Assembly (NCBI RefSeq): GCF_947241705.1
Contig: NC_079270.1
Coordinates: 372,001 to 436,000 of the forward strand
Source: Saccharomyces mikatae IFO 1815
Taxonomy: Eukaryota; Ascomycota; Saccharomycetes; Saccharomycetales; Saccharomycetaceae
DNA length: 64,000 nucleotides
Direction of reading: 5' to 3'
The notes under the pieces were generated by a model, which made no database searches, was not told the DNA's origin, and saw only the letters and a program-made list of their open reading frames with translations. This document shows positions 9,602-18,779 of the stretch, in pieces. The position numbers and the translations under genes were made by a program. Position 1 is the stretch's first letter; each line of letters starts with the position of its first letter.

Positions 9602-9874
9602 ATGGGTGCTGCATATAAAATACTTGGAAAGACCGTTCAGCCTCATGTATTGGCTATATCTACGGGGGTTGTTACAGCTGCAGTGACATACTATTTCACG
9701 ATGAAACCAAAGAGTAGTAACGAAGCTAAGGATATTTCGCATTTGAACGAAAAAAAAGATGATAAGACTGCCAACATTAATGGGAAGGATGATGATGTTA
9801 TGAAGAGTATTGAGGGATTTTTAAATGATTTGGAGAAAGATGCAAAGCAAGATACGAAGGCCAAGGGATCATAG
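9602..9874 (+). CDS. MCO10: Mco10, small F1Fo-ATP synthase-associated protein
   Basis: A 90-residue mitochondrial inner-membrane protein (YOR020W-A), paralogue of ATP synthase subunit k (Atp19) and described as a peripheral ATP synthase subunit. The N-terminus MGAAYKILGKTVQPHVLAI shares the MGAAYxxxGKxxxPHxLAI pattern with Atp19. One membrane segment follows (about residues 15-32, LAISTGVVTAAVTYYF), then a charged Lys/Asp-rich tail. The frame is open upstream to a GTG at 9497, but the first in-frame ATG is 9602; it gives the family N-terminus and the S. cerevisiae length of 90, so the upstream extension is rejected. It is convergent with SFM1. Confidence 0.92.
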   Translation: MGAAYKILGKTVQPHVLAISTGVVTAAVTYYFTMKPKSSNEAKDISHLNEKKDDKTANINGKDDDVMKSIEGFLNDLEKDAKQDTKAKGS

Positions 9875-10504
9875 AATTTACTATCCCTAAAATGGTAGTC
9901 TTCGTTGTTCCATTTAAAAGAAAAATTAAATTTTATGTAGTATAATTGCCTTTGATATTTTTAGCGATCAGCCATTTAACATTCTTTTCTTTATGTAGAT
10001 ATACATTATCTTCATATATTTCAATATATTCTGAATAGCAAAAAGATGATGAAAGGAACAGTTAATAGCATTTAGAAAATGTTGGGCCAATTGTGAAGTA
10101 TAAAAAAACTTAGTTGTTGGAATCCGTGTTGTTACTTTAAGAATAGTTCAAATCCGCAAAAATCATACTAGCAGAAAAATCTACTAGCATGTTCGCTATT
10201 TAGACACAAGAGATGTAATAAAGATAATAAAAGAATTCGAGAACAGAGGAAACATAGAAACAGCCGATAAAATTCTCTTGTAATTTCGTAGCATGAAGTG
10301 CAGGAACTCAAGCGATGAGTAAGAACTACTGACAGAAACGATGTATTCACAGGCTTATAACCTTGATTCTTTCATTCGATTTCATTTTTGAATTATATAC
10401 AGAGTGAGTAAAGTCACGATAATGAACATTTCAATTAATCCTCTAACGAGAAATTAACACTATCTACCATGACTATAGAATATTCCATAAAGAATTACTC
10501 TCAT
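9875..10504. other. MCO10-SFM1 convergent intergenic region
   Basis: A long 3'-3' gap of 630 bp, AT-rich. A C-box-like atgatga occurs near 10045-10053 but no D box follows at snoRNA distance. No gene or repeat supported. Confidence 0.5.
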
Positions 10505-11146
10505 CTACATCAATAGATCGTCCAAACTTTGAGCTGAATCCTTCTTGATCAAATCTAACATCCCTTCGGGCAAAATTGGTTTACCTTCTTTATCAAGGAC
10601 ATATCTAAATGGCATTTCCGTCGCTTCATTTTTATTGAATCTGAATTCAGGGTAGTCAATGAACTTGATGTCTTCAAATCCAGTTTGGTCTTTAATAATT
10701 AACTGTGTTGTCCTAATGGCCGAATCTGTAGTCATTTGTTTATCACCAAGTCTTCTGCTAATTAGCAGATTTGGATAGGTAGTCTTTAGTTCTTTGGTAC
10801 GATCTCTTGGAGGATGATCACCTAGTATACCGCCAAATACGAAATAGTCAAATTTGGCAGCATCTTCAGGCTGTAAATCGATAGTAGCCCTAGGATCCAA
10901 TAAGCAAACTCTGCCGTCTTTTAGAGCCTCCAGATCCTTGAAATCTTCATTAATGCCCTTCAAATCCTTTGTTGTCCATCTTAAACCAAGTGTTAATAAT
11001 TTTTTTGGGATGTCTTTCTCAGTCGTACCCTCAGGTAACGATGATAATACTAAATTTTCAGGTCCCACTTCTCTTAATATTTGGCTATACTCTAAAATGA
11101 CCCATTCGCTGAATCCTTCCTCCATATGTTCAATAATGTACTTCAT
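10505..11146 (-). CDS. SFM1: Sfm1, SPOUT methyltransferase for Rps3 arginine
   Basis: A SPOUT-family protein that methylates an arginine of ribosomal protein Rps3 (Arg146 in S. cerevisiae), an unusual substrate for a fold mostly used on RNA. The 213-residue length equals that of S. cerevisiae. The N-terminal MKYIIEHMEEGFSEWVILEY is the alpha/beta start of the fold. The segment FDYFVFGGILGDHPPRDR (about residues 99-116) has the glycine-rich loop of the knotted SAM site, and RRLGDKQMTTDSA continues it. A Reb1 motif lies about 170 bp upstream. Gene order MCO10-SFM1-DDL1 matches S. cerevisiae. Confidence 0.95.
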   Translation of the reverse strand: MKYIIEHMEEGFSEWVILEYSQILREVGPENLVLSSLPEGTTEKDIPKKLLTLGLRWTTKDLKGINEDFKDLEALKDGRVCLLDPRATIDLQPEDAAKFDYFVFGGILGDHPPRDRTKELKTTYPNLLISRRLGDKQMTTDSAIRTTQLIIKDQTGFEDIKFIDYPEFRFNKNEATEMPFRYVLDKEGKPILPEGMLDLIKKDSAQSLDDLLM

Positions 11147-11316
11147 CGTATCTAACGTAATTTTTTACTGCTCTCTCGATCTATGTCCTCATTTAAAAAT
11201 ACACACTTAAAGCAAAAGAAAGAAAGATATAGTCACTTGCAATGCTCGATGAGCTTGTCGAAATTTTCAAGATTAGAATAGCGAGCAGGAGGGAACTGAA
11301 AAGATGCCAATTATCA

Positions 11317-11323
11317 TTACCCG
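11317..11323. promoter_or_regulatory. Reb1 motif upstream of SFM1
   Basis: TTACCCG in the 263-bp gap between SFM1 and DDL1, about 171 bp before the SFM1 ATG. Motif match only. Confidence 0.45.
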
Positions 11324-11409
11324 CAATATAAAAGCATAGAAGTAATAAGGGAAAAGAAATAAAGGAATACAAAAATTTGAGCAAATTGTACACTGTGTTT
11401 GTTATTTGA

Positions 11410-13557
11410 TCAACTCTTCTTATTTTTCACATATATTTCGGATACATTTTCATGGTTGGTTAAGATTTCTTTCAAGATAAACGCTGCAATATCAGGTTCT
11501 TCAAAATAAGAAACGTGCGATTTTATAGCGGATATAAAATCGACTTCTAGCAGACTTGGCGACATGGCATAATCCAAACGTCCTGTGTAATTTAAATTTG
11601 TAAGCATTTTCGTAAGGTTTTTTGATAGTTTGACGTCAGTTTTTCCTGACAAAATTTTCCCGGATTGCGAATCATTTTCATCAATACTAGGTAAATCTTT
11701 CCATATGTTTTCACCAAATTGCAGAACTTTTGAGGTCAATCCATAGGCTTCACTACAATGAGGTAAGTAAGTCTGTTCGTAATGTGCCATTTCTTTACTC
11801 ACAAGGGGTTCCATCCTGTAAGAGACGGGATCACAAACGTGGTAAACATTATAAATGTCTTTGCATTGCGGTCTTTGTACTGTCAATTTTCTCTCCAAGT
11901 CATTAGGAAATTCTGAACGGTCACCAATTTTGGTTCTTTGAATTAACTTTAGCAATCCAATTGGTGAACCAATAAAGAATAGGTTGTCTACTTGGAATTC
12001 CAGTTTATATTTTTGCTGCTTAGACAGAATATCGAACAATATCATACTGCCCAAAGAATGGCCCACCAAATGAACTTTCCCCTCAAACTCTGGGTTGTAT
12101 TCTTTAAAAATTCGGAATGTTTTATTCAATTGAGAGGTTACTTGCTGAAGAATCATTTCTTGGTAATATGGTTCGACATACAGCAAAATATCTAAGAGAC
12201 CATCTGCCAATAATTTCCTCAGGGGTAGCACACCATTTACTGTGACTTGTGACAAGGTTGGTAATTCAGGATTTTCGATATTTTCCTCCTTCGCATCAGT
12301 TTGGAAATTTATTGAATGTCTCCAAGTAATAGGCAGCACTTGAACATTACAGTTGCATTTGTGATCAGATGCTGTATTTAGTGATTGTAATTTTTCAGAA
12401 TTGTTGTATATTTTTTTCATATTAGATCTTAATAAATTTATTGTATGCGCAAAATTGACGTATTCGTACTTCTTGCCCAAAGTCTGACCTATACCATGAA
12501 CACAGAGTACTAAGTTATCTACATCTCTCTTGTTGCTTCTATGTTCTCGATCTTTTGCACCTGGGTTGTTGCCAGTCTTTATTTTGCTACTAGCATTGGC
12601 ACCTTGGTTATTATTCGCATTATTATAGTCTGTTTCCATTTGCTTTTCCAAGCTCTTTGCATCGGCTTGATCTTTATTTGCATTACCGTTGAACAATTGT
12701 AAGAAGTCCGACACATCGAAAAGGTTTGAAACTTTCTTCTCTAATTTTGTTTCAATACTGCTTGATTTTGGGCTACTACTACCATCTGCTACAGCTGCGT
12801 CGGGTGTTTTCCCTGCCGCAGAGGTTTGTTTGTTTGATGTCGAAGATGTTTTCTTGTACGATCTTGTAATCATTGTAGCATTGATCGGTAAAGACTGGGC
12901 CAGATTAGACCTTAAAAAGGCTAGTTGCAGTTTGCCGCCATCTAAATCCGATAGCAAAAACGCGGTTTGCTTATTAGTAAATAAAATAAACTTGAAAGAA
13001 GATTCATTCCCATCTTTATCGCCAGACCCTTTGTCCTGCTCTTTTCCATTTTCTTTATCGATTGGGTATTTACCCTTGAGCCTGAATATATCTTGTAACT
13101 CTGTAGAGGGTGTTGTGGTCGCATCGTTATTGTTTTTATCGAACTTGACCTCTTTATATAAGCCTTCGATTTCCAGGGTAAGATCACTAGATAAAGGTTG
13201 ATTTGAGGAGTCGAACCAGATACCCCTTCGTACCTGGTAAGTGGGGCCTTCCCAATAGGTAGGAGATAATTCCATTTGAGAGAGGTCTACTTTGAATAGA
13301 TAGTCTTCGTTGACTAGAACGGGCCTGCTTTCTTGGTGCTTACTAGCCTTTTCGAGACGATTAGAGTCATCATTGGAGAATGGTTTGAATTTTTGAGGCG
13401 ATTGAAAAGTCTTGTATGTGGGTAAATAGGGTTTGGAGTTGGGTATGTCTATGGCATAGAACCATGGAACGTATGTATGGTGCAACCTCACGAAAAGGTT
13501 TCTAAAACAGGTGCTGGCCCGGAAGTATCGATGACTAAGCCGCAGCATGCCTCTCAA
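11410..13557 (-). CDS. DDL1: Ddl1, mitochondrial DDHD-domain phospholipase
   Basis: A phospholipase A1-type enzyme of the DDHD family (YOR022C), reported in mitochondria and active on phospholipids such as cardiolipin. The 715-residue length equals S. cerevisiae. The N-terminus (MRGMLRLSHRYFRASTCFRN) is Arg-rich without acidic residues, a typical matrix-targeting sequence. The lipase nucleophile elbow GHSLG places the catalytic Ser at residue 501, preceded by LVLCVHGIG, a hydrophobic strand with the oxyanion-type HG. The DDHD-type region follows (HVCDPVSYRMEPL, then RLDYAMSP). A long Asn/Lys-rich insertion at about residues 235-345 is probably disordered. SFM1 follows after 263 bp. Confidence 0.94.
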   Translation of the reverse strand: MRGMLRLSHRYFRASTCFRNLFVRLHHTYVPWFYAIDIPNSKPYLPTYKTFQSPQKFKPFSNDDSNRLEKASKHQESRPVLVNEDYLFKVDLSQMELSPTYWEGPTYQVRRGIWFDSSNQPLSSDLTLEIEGLYKEVKFDKNNNDATTTPSTELQDIFRLKGKYPIDKENGKEQDKGSGDKDGNESSFKFILFTNKQTAFLLSDLDGGKLQLAFLRSNLAQSLPINATMITRSYKKTSSTSNKQTSAAGKTPDAAVADGSSSPKSSSIETKLEKKVSNLFDVSDFLQLFNGNANKDQADAKSLEKQMETDYNNANNNQGANASSKIKTGNNPGAKDREHRSNKRDVDNLVLCVHGIGQTLGKKYEYVNFAHTINLLRSNMKKIYNNSEKLQSLNTASDHKCNCNVQVLPITWRHSINFQTDAKEENIENPELPTLSQVTVNGVLPLRKLLADGLLDILLYVEPYYQEMILQQVTSQLNKTFRIFKEYNPEFEGKVHLVGHSLGSMILFDILSKQQKYKLEFQVDNLFFIGSPIGLLKLIQRTKIGDRSEFPNDLERKLTVQRPQCKDIYNVYHVCDPVSYRMEPLVSKEMAHYEQTYLPHCSEAYGLTSKVLQFGENIWKDLPSIDENDSQSGKILSGKTDVKLSKNLTKMLTNLNYTGRLDYAMSPSLLEVDFISAIKSHVSYFEEPDIAAFILKEILTNHENVSEIYVKNKKS

Positions 13558-13696
13558 TCGTTTTTTTCAAGTATATTGAGCAGTTATTGGCTTGTAGAGG
13601 GAAAGCACAACCTACTTTTTCTTAACAAGCGACCAATAAGGCCAAAAAAACAAACAGAATATTATATTACGTAATTTACTTATTTATAAAAGAGTA

Positions 13697-15400
13697 CTAT
13701 GTATGGGATCCACGTAGCCTTGATTTTGATCTTAAATTGTAATAGGAAGAAGACTTTGCGATACTGGTAGAACATTCAAGTTCATGAGTCAAAAGGGCAG
13801 CTTTCCTTGGCTTTTTATCGGTGGGACTTGCTCTCAATCTTTCTCTTAAAGGTAAATCTTCACTGGCGACAGTGGTATTCAAGTCTAACTTTCTCTTACG
13901 TAGCAGTTTTCTTTGCAAAGAGGAGGACAACACTGGTGGAGAGGGAGGGTCTGTCGTTGCCGGCGCTGTAGTTGTTGCCGAGGGAGACGCCGAGGGAACA
14001 TACGAAGCCTCATCATCGGATTTGGGAGATTCTTCTTCCAGTTCTTTCTGTTGCTTTAATTGTAGTTCCCGCTGCTTTAAGAATTCATTCAAGTCATTAG
14101 GAGTTTCATTAACCATATCAATCAATTTTTTGAAATCGTCTTTGTTTTTGTATAATTTTTCTAGATGAGGAGTGTCCTTGATGGTTTTTTGGGCCCTTGA
14201 ATTGTTTTCTGTGGAGCCCATGGATGACTGGGGTTTAGGAATTGCAATATCAGAGGGAAGATACTCTTTATTTGGGTCTAGATTCAATTTCTCGAATTTG
14301 GACAAAATTTCTGGATCTTGCTTATCATTAGGAAGTAATTTTTGGTTGTTTAAAACCGCCAATGGTTGGCTGGAATATAACTTGGAATGTTTTAGCCGTG
14401 TATGATTTACGATACCTTGAGCGGAAGTGAAGCCGGAACGATCGCATTTGGAACACTTAATTATTACCAAAATCCCGTCGAATCTTCTAAAAATGGGCTC
14501 ATTATTTTCAGTTTTGCCAATGATACCGCTATTGCTTGTCAAACAAGTGCTACTGTAATTACGCCTGTGATTGAGATGCATTTGGCTTGGCTTAAAGGGG
14601 AGTATTTGAAAACCTTGCTGTTCATCTAGAGGGGAGATTGAAGAGGAACGGGGTGAAGAAATCCCATCCGATTTGGAGTGAGGCAACGAAACGACAGTGG
14701 GTTTGTTCATGGCTTCCGATATAGATTTGGAACCGGTCAACCTGTAGTCTATTATATTCGAATTTGCCGGCCGAAGCACGGAAGGCTCCAGCAAAAGCCC
14801 ATTACTCTTGCTTCTGGTATGGTAGTGATGGTGGGACATGCGTGCTGTCGACAGATTTGTGTTGCTGCTTGAAGATAGGGGCTGGCAATTCATGTTGTAA
14901 TCCGATAGAACAGGGTATGATACGTTGTAATCTGCGGAGGATCCGTTTATGTTGTCTATTCCGATGCTGTCATGAGGGTGGCCGCCGAAGGTGTTATGCT
15001 GTTGCCGTTGTTTTATTTTAAGTTGATATGCTTGTTCGATTTTGTTCAGTAGGCCCGTATCGTTATGGAGGCTTTTCAAGAGGGCCAGTTTTGCGTTGAC
15101 CTTTTGAACATTTCTTCGCAAGTGGCCAATATGCTTGTGATTGAGCATTATATGTAGGTTCAGGACATTTAGTATCTCCCCCTTGGCACATTCATACTTC
15201 AACCGCTGGGTATTTTCACTGTCTTTGTCCGTACTACCGGTGGCGGTGCCCATTTTGAAAGGCTCATCCATGTTGTTTTCTAAATCCTGAGGAGACTTGG
15301 GCGTGGTAACTTGGTAAACACTGACCATCCTAGAAGAAAACGATGAAGAGGAGATATGATGGTGACGCTGGTGCTGTTGTTTATCTTGGGTGGGACTCAT
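13697..15400 (-). CDS. AHC1: Ahc1, ADA histone acetyltransferase subunit
   Basis: A subunit specific to the ADA complex (Gcn5-Ada2-Ngg1-Sgf29 plus Ahc1/Ahc2), required for its integrity in the nucleus. At 567 residues it is about the S. cerevisiae length. A C2H2-like zinc motif is visible in the middle: CSKCDRSGF, then NHTRLKH, about residues 314-338. The N-terminal region includes a probable coiled coil (residues about 65-135). A Pro/Ser/Thr-rich stretch and a basic C-terminus follow. It is transcribed divergently from HST3 across about 520 bp. No other family was recognised, so the call rests on synteny and remembered similarity. Confidence 0.9.
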   Translation of the reverse strand: MSPTQDKQQHQRHHHISSSSFSSRMVSVYQVTTPKSPQDLENNMDEPFKMGTATGSTDKDSENTQRLKYECAKGEILNVLNLHIMLNHKHIGHLRRNVQKVNAKLALLKSLHNDTGLLNKIEQAYQLKIKQRQQHNTFGGHPHDSIGIDNINGSSADYNVSYPVLSDYNMNCQPLSSSSNTNLSTARMSHHHYHTRSKSNGLLLEPSVLRPANSNIIDYRLTGSKSISEAMNKPTVVSLPHSKSDGISSPRSSSISPLDEQQGFQILPFKPSQMHLNHRRNYSSTCLTSNSGIIGKTENNEPIFRRFDGILVIIKCSKCDRSGFTSAQGIVNHTRLKHSKLYSSQPLAVLNNQKLLPNDKQDPEILSKFEKLNLDPNKEYLPSDIAIPKPQSSMGSTENNSRAQKTIKDTPHLEKLYKNKDDFKKLIDMVNETPNDLNEFLKQRELQLKQQKELEEESPKSDDEASYVPSASPSATTTAPATTDPPSPPVLSSSLQRKLLRKRKLDLNTTVASEDLPLRERLRASPTDKKPRKAALLTHELECSTSIAKSSSYYNLRSKSRLRGSHT

Positions 15401-15923
15401 CGTGAGCAGATGGCCATGTATATAAAGTGCCGCGTGAGACGAGTGGACCCGAAGAGCAATACTATACAGAAAACTAGAACGAGTTAATGTAAAGGAACAC
15501 TAGCTTAGCGACGTAGAAAAGGGGAAACCACCAGAAGTAAAATGCGCATTCGGCGGGCCAACTTTCTCTTCTTCTTCTTCTACTTCTTCTTTTACACGGG
15601 TTCTTGCTCTCTGCTCTTCCTGCTTCTTCCTTGTTTGTTTTTCCCGCTTCCTGCGGCTATGCACAGTGGCGAATGCACTGCACGTGTTTCTGTGACGGGT
15701 ATCCCTCACTTGCGGGTTACCTTGAAATATATCATGAACAACGGCAGAGTCTACGGTTACCGCAAAAGGGAAAACGTCAATAAAGCTAGACAATGTTAGT
15801 TCGTGCCCAGAAATACATCTGGTGTGTACGCTGTTATATAACACAAGCGAACGCAAATACGTGTTTAGTTAGCGTGGAAACTCAAGGGTTCCTATACTAA
15901 CACAAGACCGTTTCTTCTCACAA
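15401..15923. other. AHC1-HST3 divergent promoter
   Basis: Contains a CTT-rich tract (about 15567-15605), a CACGTG E-box at 15681-15686, and ORFs open on both strands (15542-15799 plus, 15500-15856 minus). The plus ORF corresponds in place to the dubious YOR024W; its start is a run of Phe codons from the CTT tract, so I do not call it. A TACTAAC at 15895-15901 has no partner 5' splice site. Confidence 0.6.
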
Positions 15924-17270
15924 ATGACATCAGTATCGCCCTCGCCACCTGCCAGTCGATCGGGCTCGATGTGCTCTGACTCGTCGTCGTCCCTGCAGAC
16001 TGAGAAACTGGCACACATTATGAGTCTTAGCACCGATAATGAACTTCTTGGGCGCATCACCAAGCGATTGAGTAGATCTAGGAGAATTGCTTGCTTGACT
16101 GGGGCAGGAATTTCGTGTAATGCAGGAATTCCCGACTTTCGCTCCTCTGATGGACTATATGATCTAGTGAAAAGGGACTCTTCGCAATATTGGTCCATCA
16201 AGTCTGGTAGGGAAATGTTTGATATTTCCCTATTTAGAGACGATTTCAAGATCTCCATTTTTGCCAAATTTATGGAGAAGTTATACTCGAACGTTCAGAT
16301 GGCCAAACCGACCAAGACTCACAAGTTCATCGCGCACTTGAAAGATAGAAACAAACTGCTGCGCTGTTACACGCAAAACATCGATGGGCTAGAGGAAAGC
16401 ATAGGGCTTACTATGTCGAATAGGAGGTGTCTGTCGCTTAGCTCATTCAGTTCGCATTGGAAAAATCTGGACGTTATCCAGTTGCATGGCGACTTGAAAA
16501 CTCTTTCATGCACAAAGTGTTTCCAGACTTTCTCCTGGAGCAGGTACTGGTCTCGCTGTTTAAGAAGAGGTGAGTTACCATTGTGTCCACATTGTGAGGC
16601 GCTTATCAATAAAAGAATGAACGAAGGGAAGCGAACACTCGGATCCAACGTGGGCGTTTTGAGACCGAATATTGTTCTTTATGGTGAAAACCACCCGTCC
16701 TGCGAAATTATTACACAAGGTCTAAACCTTGATATAATCAGAGGAAACCCTGATCTTTTGATTATTATGGGTACCAGTTTGAAGGTTGATGGTGTGAAAC
16801 AATTAGTAAAAAAATTAAGCAAGAGAATTCACGACCGTGGGGGGTTGATTATCCTCGTAAACAAGACTTTCATTGGCGACTCTTCTTGGCATGGCATCAT
16901 AGACTACCAAATCCATTCAGATTGTGATAATTGGGTCACGTTTCTCGAATCCCAAATACCAGATTTCTTCAAGACGCAAGACCAGATCAAGAAATTAAGA
17001 CAATTGAAAAGAGAGGCAAGCGACCTAAGGAAGCAAATGAAGGCTCAAAAGGAATCGATCAGCACACCTCCAACAACTCCTTTAAGAAGCCCCCAGCACA
17101 CCAGTGCCCAAGGAAACACCGAGTTGAACGTGAAGATAAAATCATTAAATGGAGTCAAGAGAAAAATACTGTCACCGGAAAACTCTAGTGAGGAAGACGA
17201 AGAGGAACATGTCGGTACGAGCAAACGCGCCAAGATACGACCAACTTTCGATGACACACAAGCATCATAA
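15924..17270 (+). CDS. HST3: Hst3, sirtuin deacetylase for histone H3 K56
   Basis: A nuclear NAD+-dependent deacetylase that, with Hst4, removes H3 Lys56 acetylation after S phase and protects genome stability. All sirtuin motifs are present: TGAGISCNAGIPDFR from residue 59, TQNID (about residues 151-155), and QLHGD with the catalytic His at residue 188. The zinc site follows as CTKC and CPHC, and MGTSLKVDGV closes the NAD pocket. Length is 448 residues against 447 in S. cerevisiae. The C-terminal tail carries SP/TP motifs (STPPTTPLRSP), consistent with the phosphodegron through which Hst3 is known to be destroyed. The ATG at 15924 is the first in frame. Confidence 0.97.
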   Translation: MTSVSPSPPASRSGSMCSDSSSSLQTEKLAHIMSLSTDNELLGRITKRLSRSRRIACLTGAGISCNAGIPDFRSSDGLYDLVKRDSSQYWSIKSGREMFDISLFRDDFKISIFAKFMEKLYSNVQMAKPTKTHKFIAHLKDRNKLLRCYTQNIDGLEESIGLTMSNRRCLSLSSFSSHWKNLDVIQLHGDLKTLSCTKCFQTFSWSRYWSRCLRRGELPLCPHCEALINKRMNEGKRTLGSNVGVLRPNIVLYGENHPSCEIITQGLNLDIIRGNPDLLIIMGTSLKVDGVKQLVKKLSKRIHDRGGLIILVNKTFIGDSSWHGIIDYQIHSDCDNWVTFLESQIPDFFKTQDQIKKLRQLKREASDLRKQMKAQKESISTPPTTPLRSPQHTSAQGNTELNVKIKSLNGVKRKILSPENSSEEDEEEHVGTSKRAKIRPTFDDTQAS

Positions 17271-17507
17271 ACTTAGCTAATATAAAATCAATTAGTGGTA
17301 AATAACTGAAGCCAATTCCCCTTTGCATAATATATTACATGTTTAATCTATCTTTCATTTGTATTCTCCCATATATATATATATATGTATGGTAATCTGC
17401 ATGCCCGACAATAAAGAAAAATACAAAAACAAACATGAAAAAGAACGCCTCATCGCGTTAAAGAATTAATATGTATATACACATATCAAACTTGAAACAT
17501 CCACGGC

Positions 17508-18533
17508 ATGCAAGTAGTACAAATTGAGCAAACCCCAAAGGACTATATTAGCGACATCAAAATAGTCTCTTCCAGATCATTACTTTTGATAACATCTTGG
17601 GATGGTTCGCTAACAATTTACAAAGTCAAAGAACAAGCAAAGCAGGTCGAGTTTTTACAATCGCTGCAGTATAAACATCCATTACTGTGCTGCAATTTCA
17701 TTAATAATCCAGACCTTCAAATCTACGTAGGAACCGTGCAAGGTGAAATCCTAAAAGTTAATTTGGTAAGTACACCCAGCTTCCAAGCTTTAACGAATAA
17801 TGAAGCCAATTTGGGCATTTGCCGAATATGCAAATATGGGGAAGACAAACTTATTGCCGCGTCATGGGATGGTCTTATAGAGGTTATTGACCCTTGCAAC
17901 TACCACAACGAAATTGGTACTGTGAAGAATTTGAACTCTAGTAACACGAAGGTGAAGAATAAAATATTCACCATGGATACCGACTCCTCTCGTTTGATTG
18001 TTGGTATGAACAATAGCCGCGTCCGATGGTTTCACCTCCCACTCCGCAAAGATGATAATGGGACGGTGGAGGAATCCGGACTGAAGTATCAAATAAGAGA
18101 TGTCGCTCTTTTACCACAAAATCAAGAAGGCTATGCATGCAGCAGTATCGATGGCCGCGTTGCAGTGGAGTTTTTCAATGATCAAGGCAGTGAGGATGGC
18201 TCGAGCAAAAGGTTCGCATTTAGGTGTCATCGCTTGAATCTAAAGGACACTAACCTAGCATATCCGGTTAATTCTATCGAGTTTTCCCCCCAATCTGAGT
18301 TTCTATATACAGCTGGCTCTGATGGCATTATTTCCTGCTGGAATTTACAAACTCGCAAGAAGATTAAGAACTTCGCTAAATTTAACGAGAACAGCGTGGT
18401 TAAGATCGCTTGTGCAAATAATGTTCTATGTCTAGCCACTTCTGACGATACTTTCAAGACAAATGCCACCATTGATCGTGGTATTGAACTAGAAGCGAGT
18501 TCAGCGTACGTAATATTTGATTATGAGACATAG
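17508..18533 (+). CDS. BUB3: Bub3, kinetochore WD40 checkpoint protein
   Basis: A spindle-assembly-checkpoint protein that binds Bub1 and Mad3 and recognises phosphorylated MELT repeats of Spc105 at kinetochores. The 341-residue length equals S. cerevisiae. WD-type repeats run through the protein: SRSLLLITSWDGSLTIYKV at the start, EDKLIAASWDGLIEVID, YACSSIDGRVAVEF, and FLYTAGSDGIISCWN near the end, enough for a seven-bladed propeller. The segment FRCHRLN is typical of Bub3/Rae1-type propellers. It lies in tandem 237 bp after HST3; no special regulatory motif was seen in that gap. Confidence 0.97.
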   Translation: MQVVQIEQTPKDYISDIKIVSSRSLLLITSWDGSLTIYKVKEQAKQVEFLQSLQYKHPLLCCNFINNPDLQIYVGTVQGEILKVNLVSTPSFQALTNNEANLGICRICKYGEDKLIAASWDGLIEVIDPCNYHNEIGTVKNLNSSNTKVKNKIFTMDTDSSRLIVGMNNSRVRWFHLPLRKDDNGTVEESGLKYQIRDVALLPQNQEGYACSSIDGRVAVEFFNDQGSEDGSSKRFAFRCHRLNLKDTNLAYPVNSIEFSPQSEFLYTAGSDGIISCWNLQTRKKIKNFAKFNENSVVKIACANNVLCLATSDDTFKTNATIDRGIELEASSAYVIFDYET

Positions 18534-18569
18534 ATTAACCTTTAAGATGGATGTTCGTGCACTATGATA

Positions 18570-18582
18570 GAACATTCCAGAA
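18570..18582. promoter_or_regulatory. Perfect heat-shock element upstream of STI1
   Basis: GAACATTCCAGAA gives three contiguous alternating Hsf1 units; another TTC follows at 18590-18592. It lies about 198 bp upstream of the STI1 ATG and is followed by a TATA box at 18681-18688. STI1 is a known Hsf1 target. Confidence 0.85.
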
Positions 18583-18680
18583 AAAAAAGTTCAGATTCAT
18601 CGCTTTTTCCTTCTCCTCCTTTAAGGAAATAAAGAAAAATTTACCTAATAGATTAAGTGAGTAGCGTTTGGTGGGAAAAG

Positions 18681-18688
18681 TATATATA
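18681..18688 (+). promoter_or_regulatory. STI1 TATA box
   Basis: TATATATA about 92 bp upstream of the STI1 ATG and about 100 bp downstream of the heat-shock element, the arrangement expected for an inducible yeast promoter. Confidence 0.6.
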
Positions 18689-18779
18689 GATCAATTATCT
18701 TAGTACGTGTCTTGTTAGAGCCCATAATTTGTTCTTAAAGCCCCGACTGTAGTGAATAGCAAACCCATACACAAAAAAG

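Noticed and set aside
10045-10053. C-box-like atgatga downstream of MCO10
   Set aside because: No CTGA follows within 60-130 nt, so no C/D snoRNA can be built.
12689-13201. 170-codon plus-strand ORF opposite DDL1
   Set aside because: Antisense shadow of the DDL1 low-complexity region with no domain.
15500-15856. ORFs on both strands in the AHC1-HST3 promoter, including the YOR024W position
   Set aside because: Produced by a CTT/GAA-rich tract; low-complexity products, no domain, and overlap with the divergent promoter.
15895-15901. TACTAAC branchpoint-like motif 23 bp before the HST3 ATG
   Set aside because: No GTATGT-type 5' splice site between AHC1 and this point, and the HST3 frame starts cleanly at 15924.
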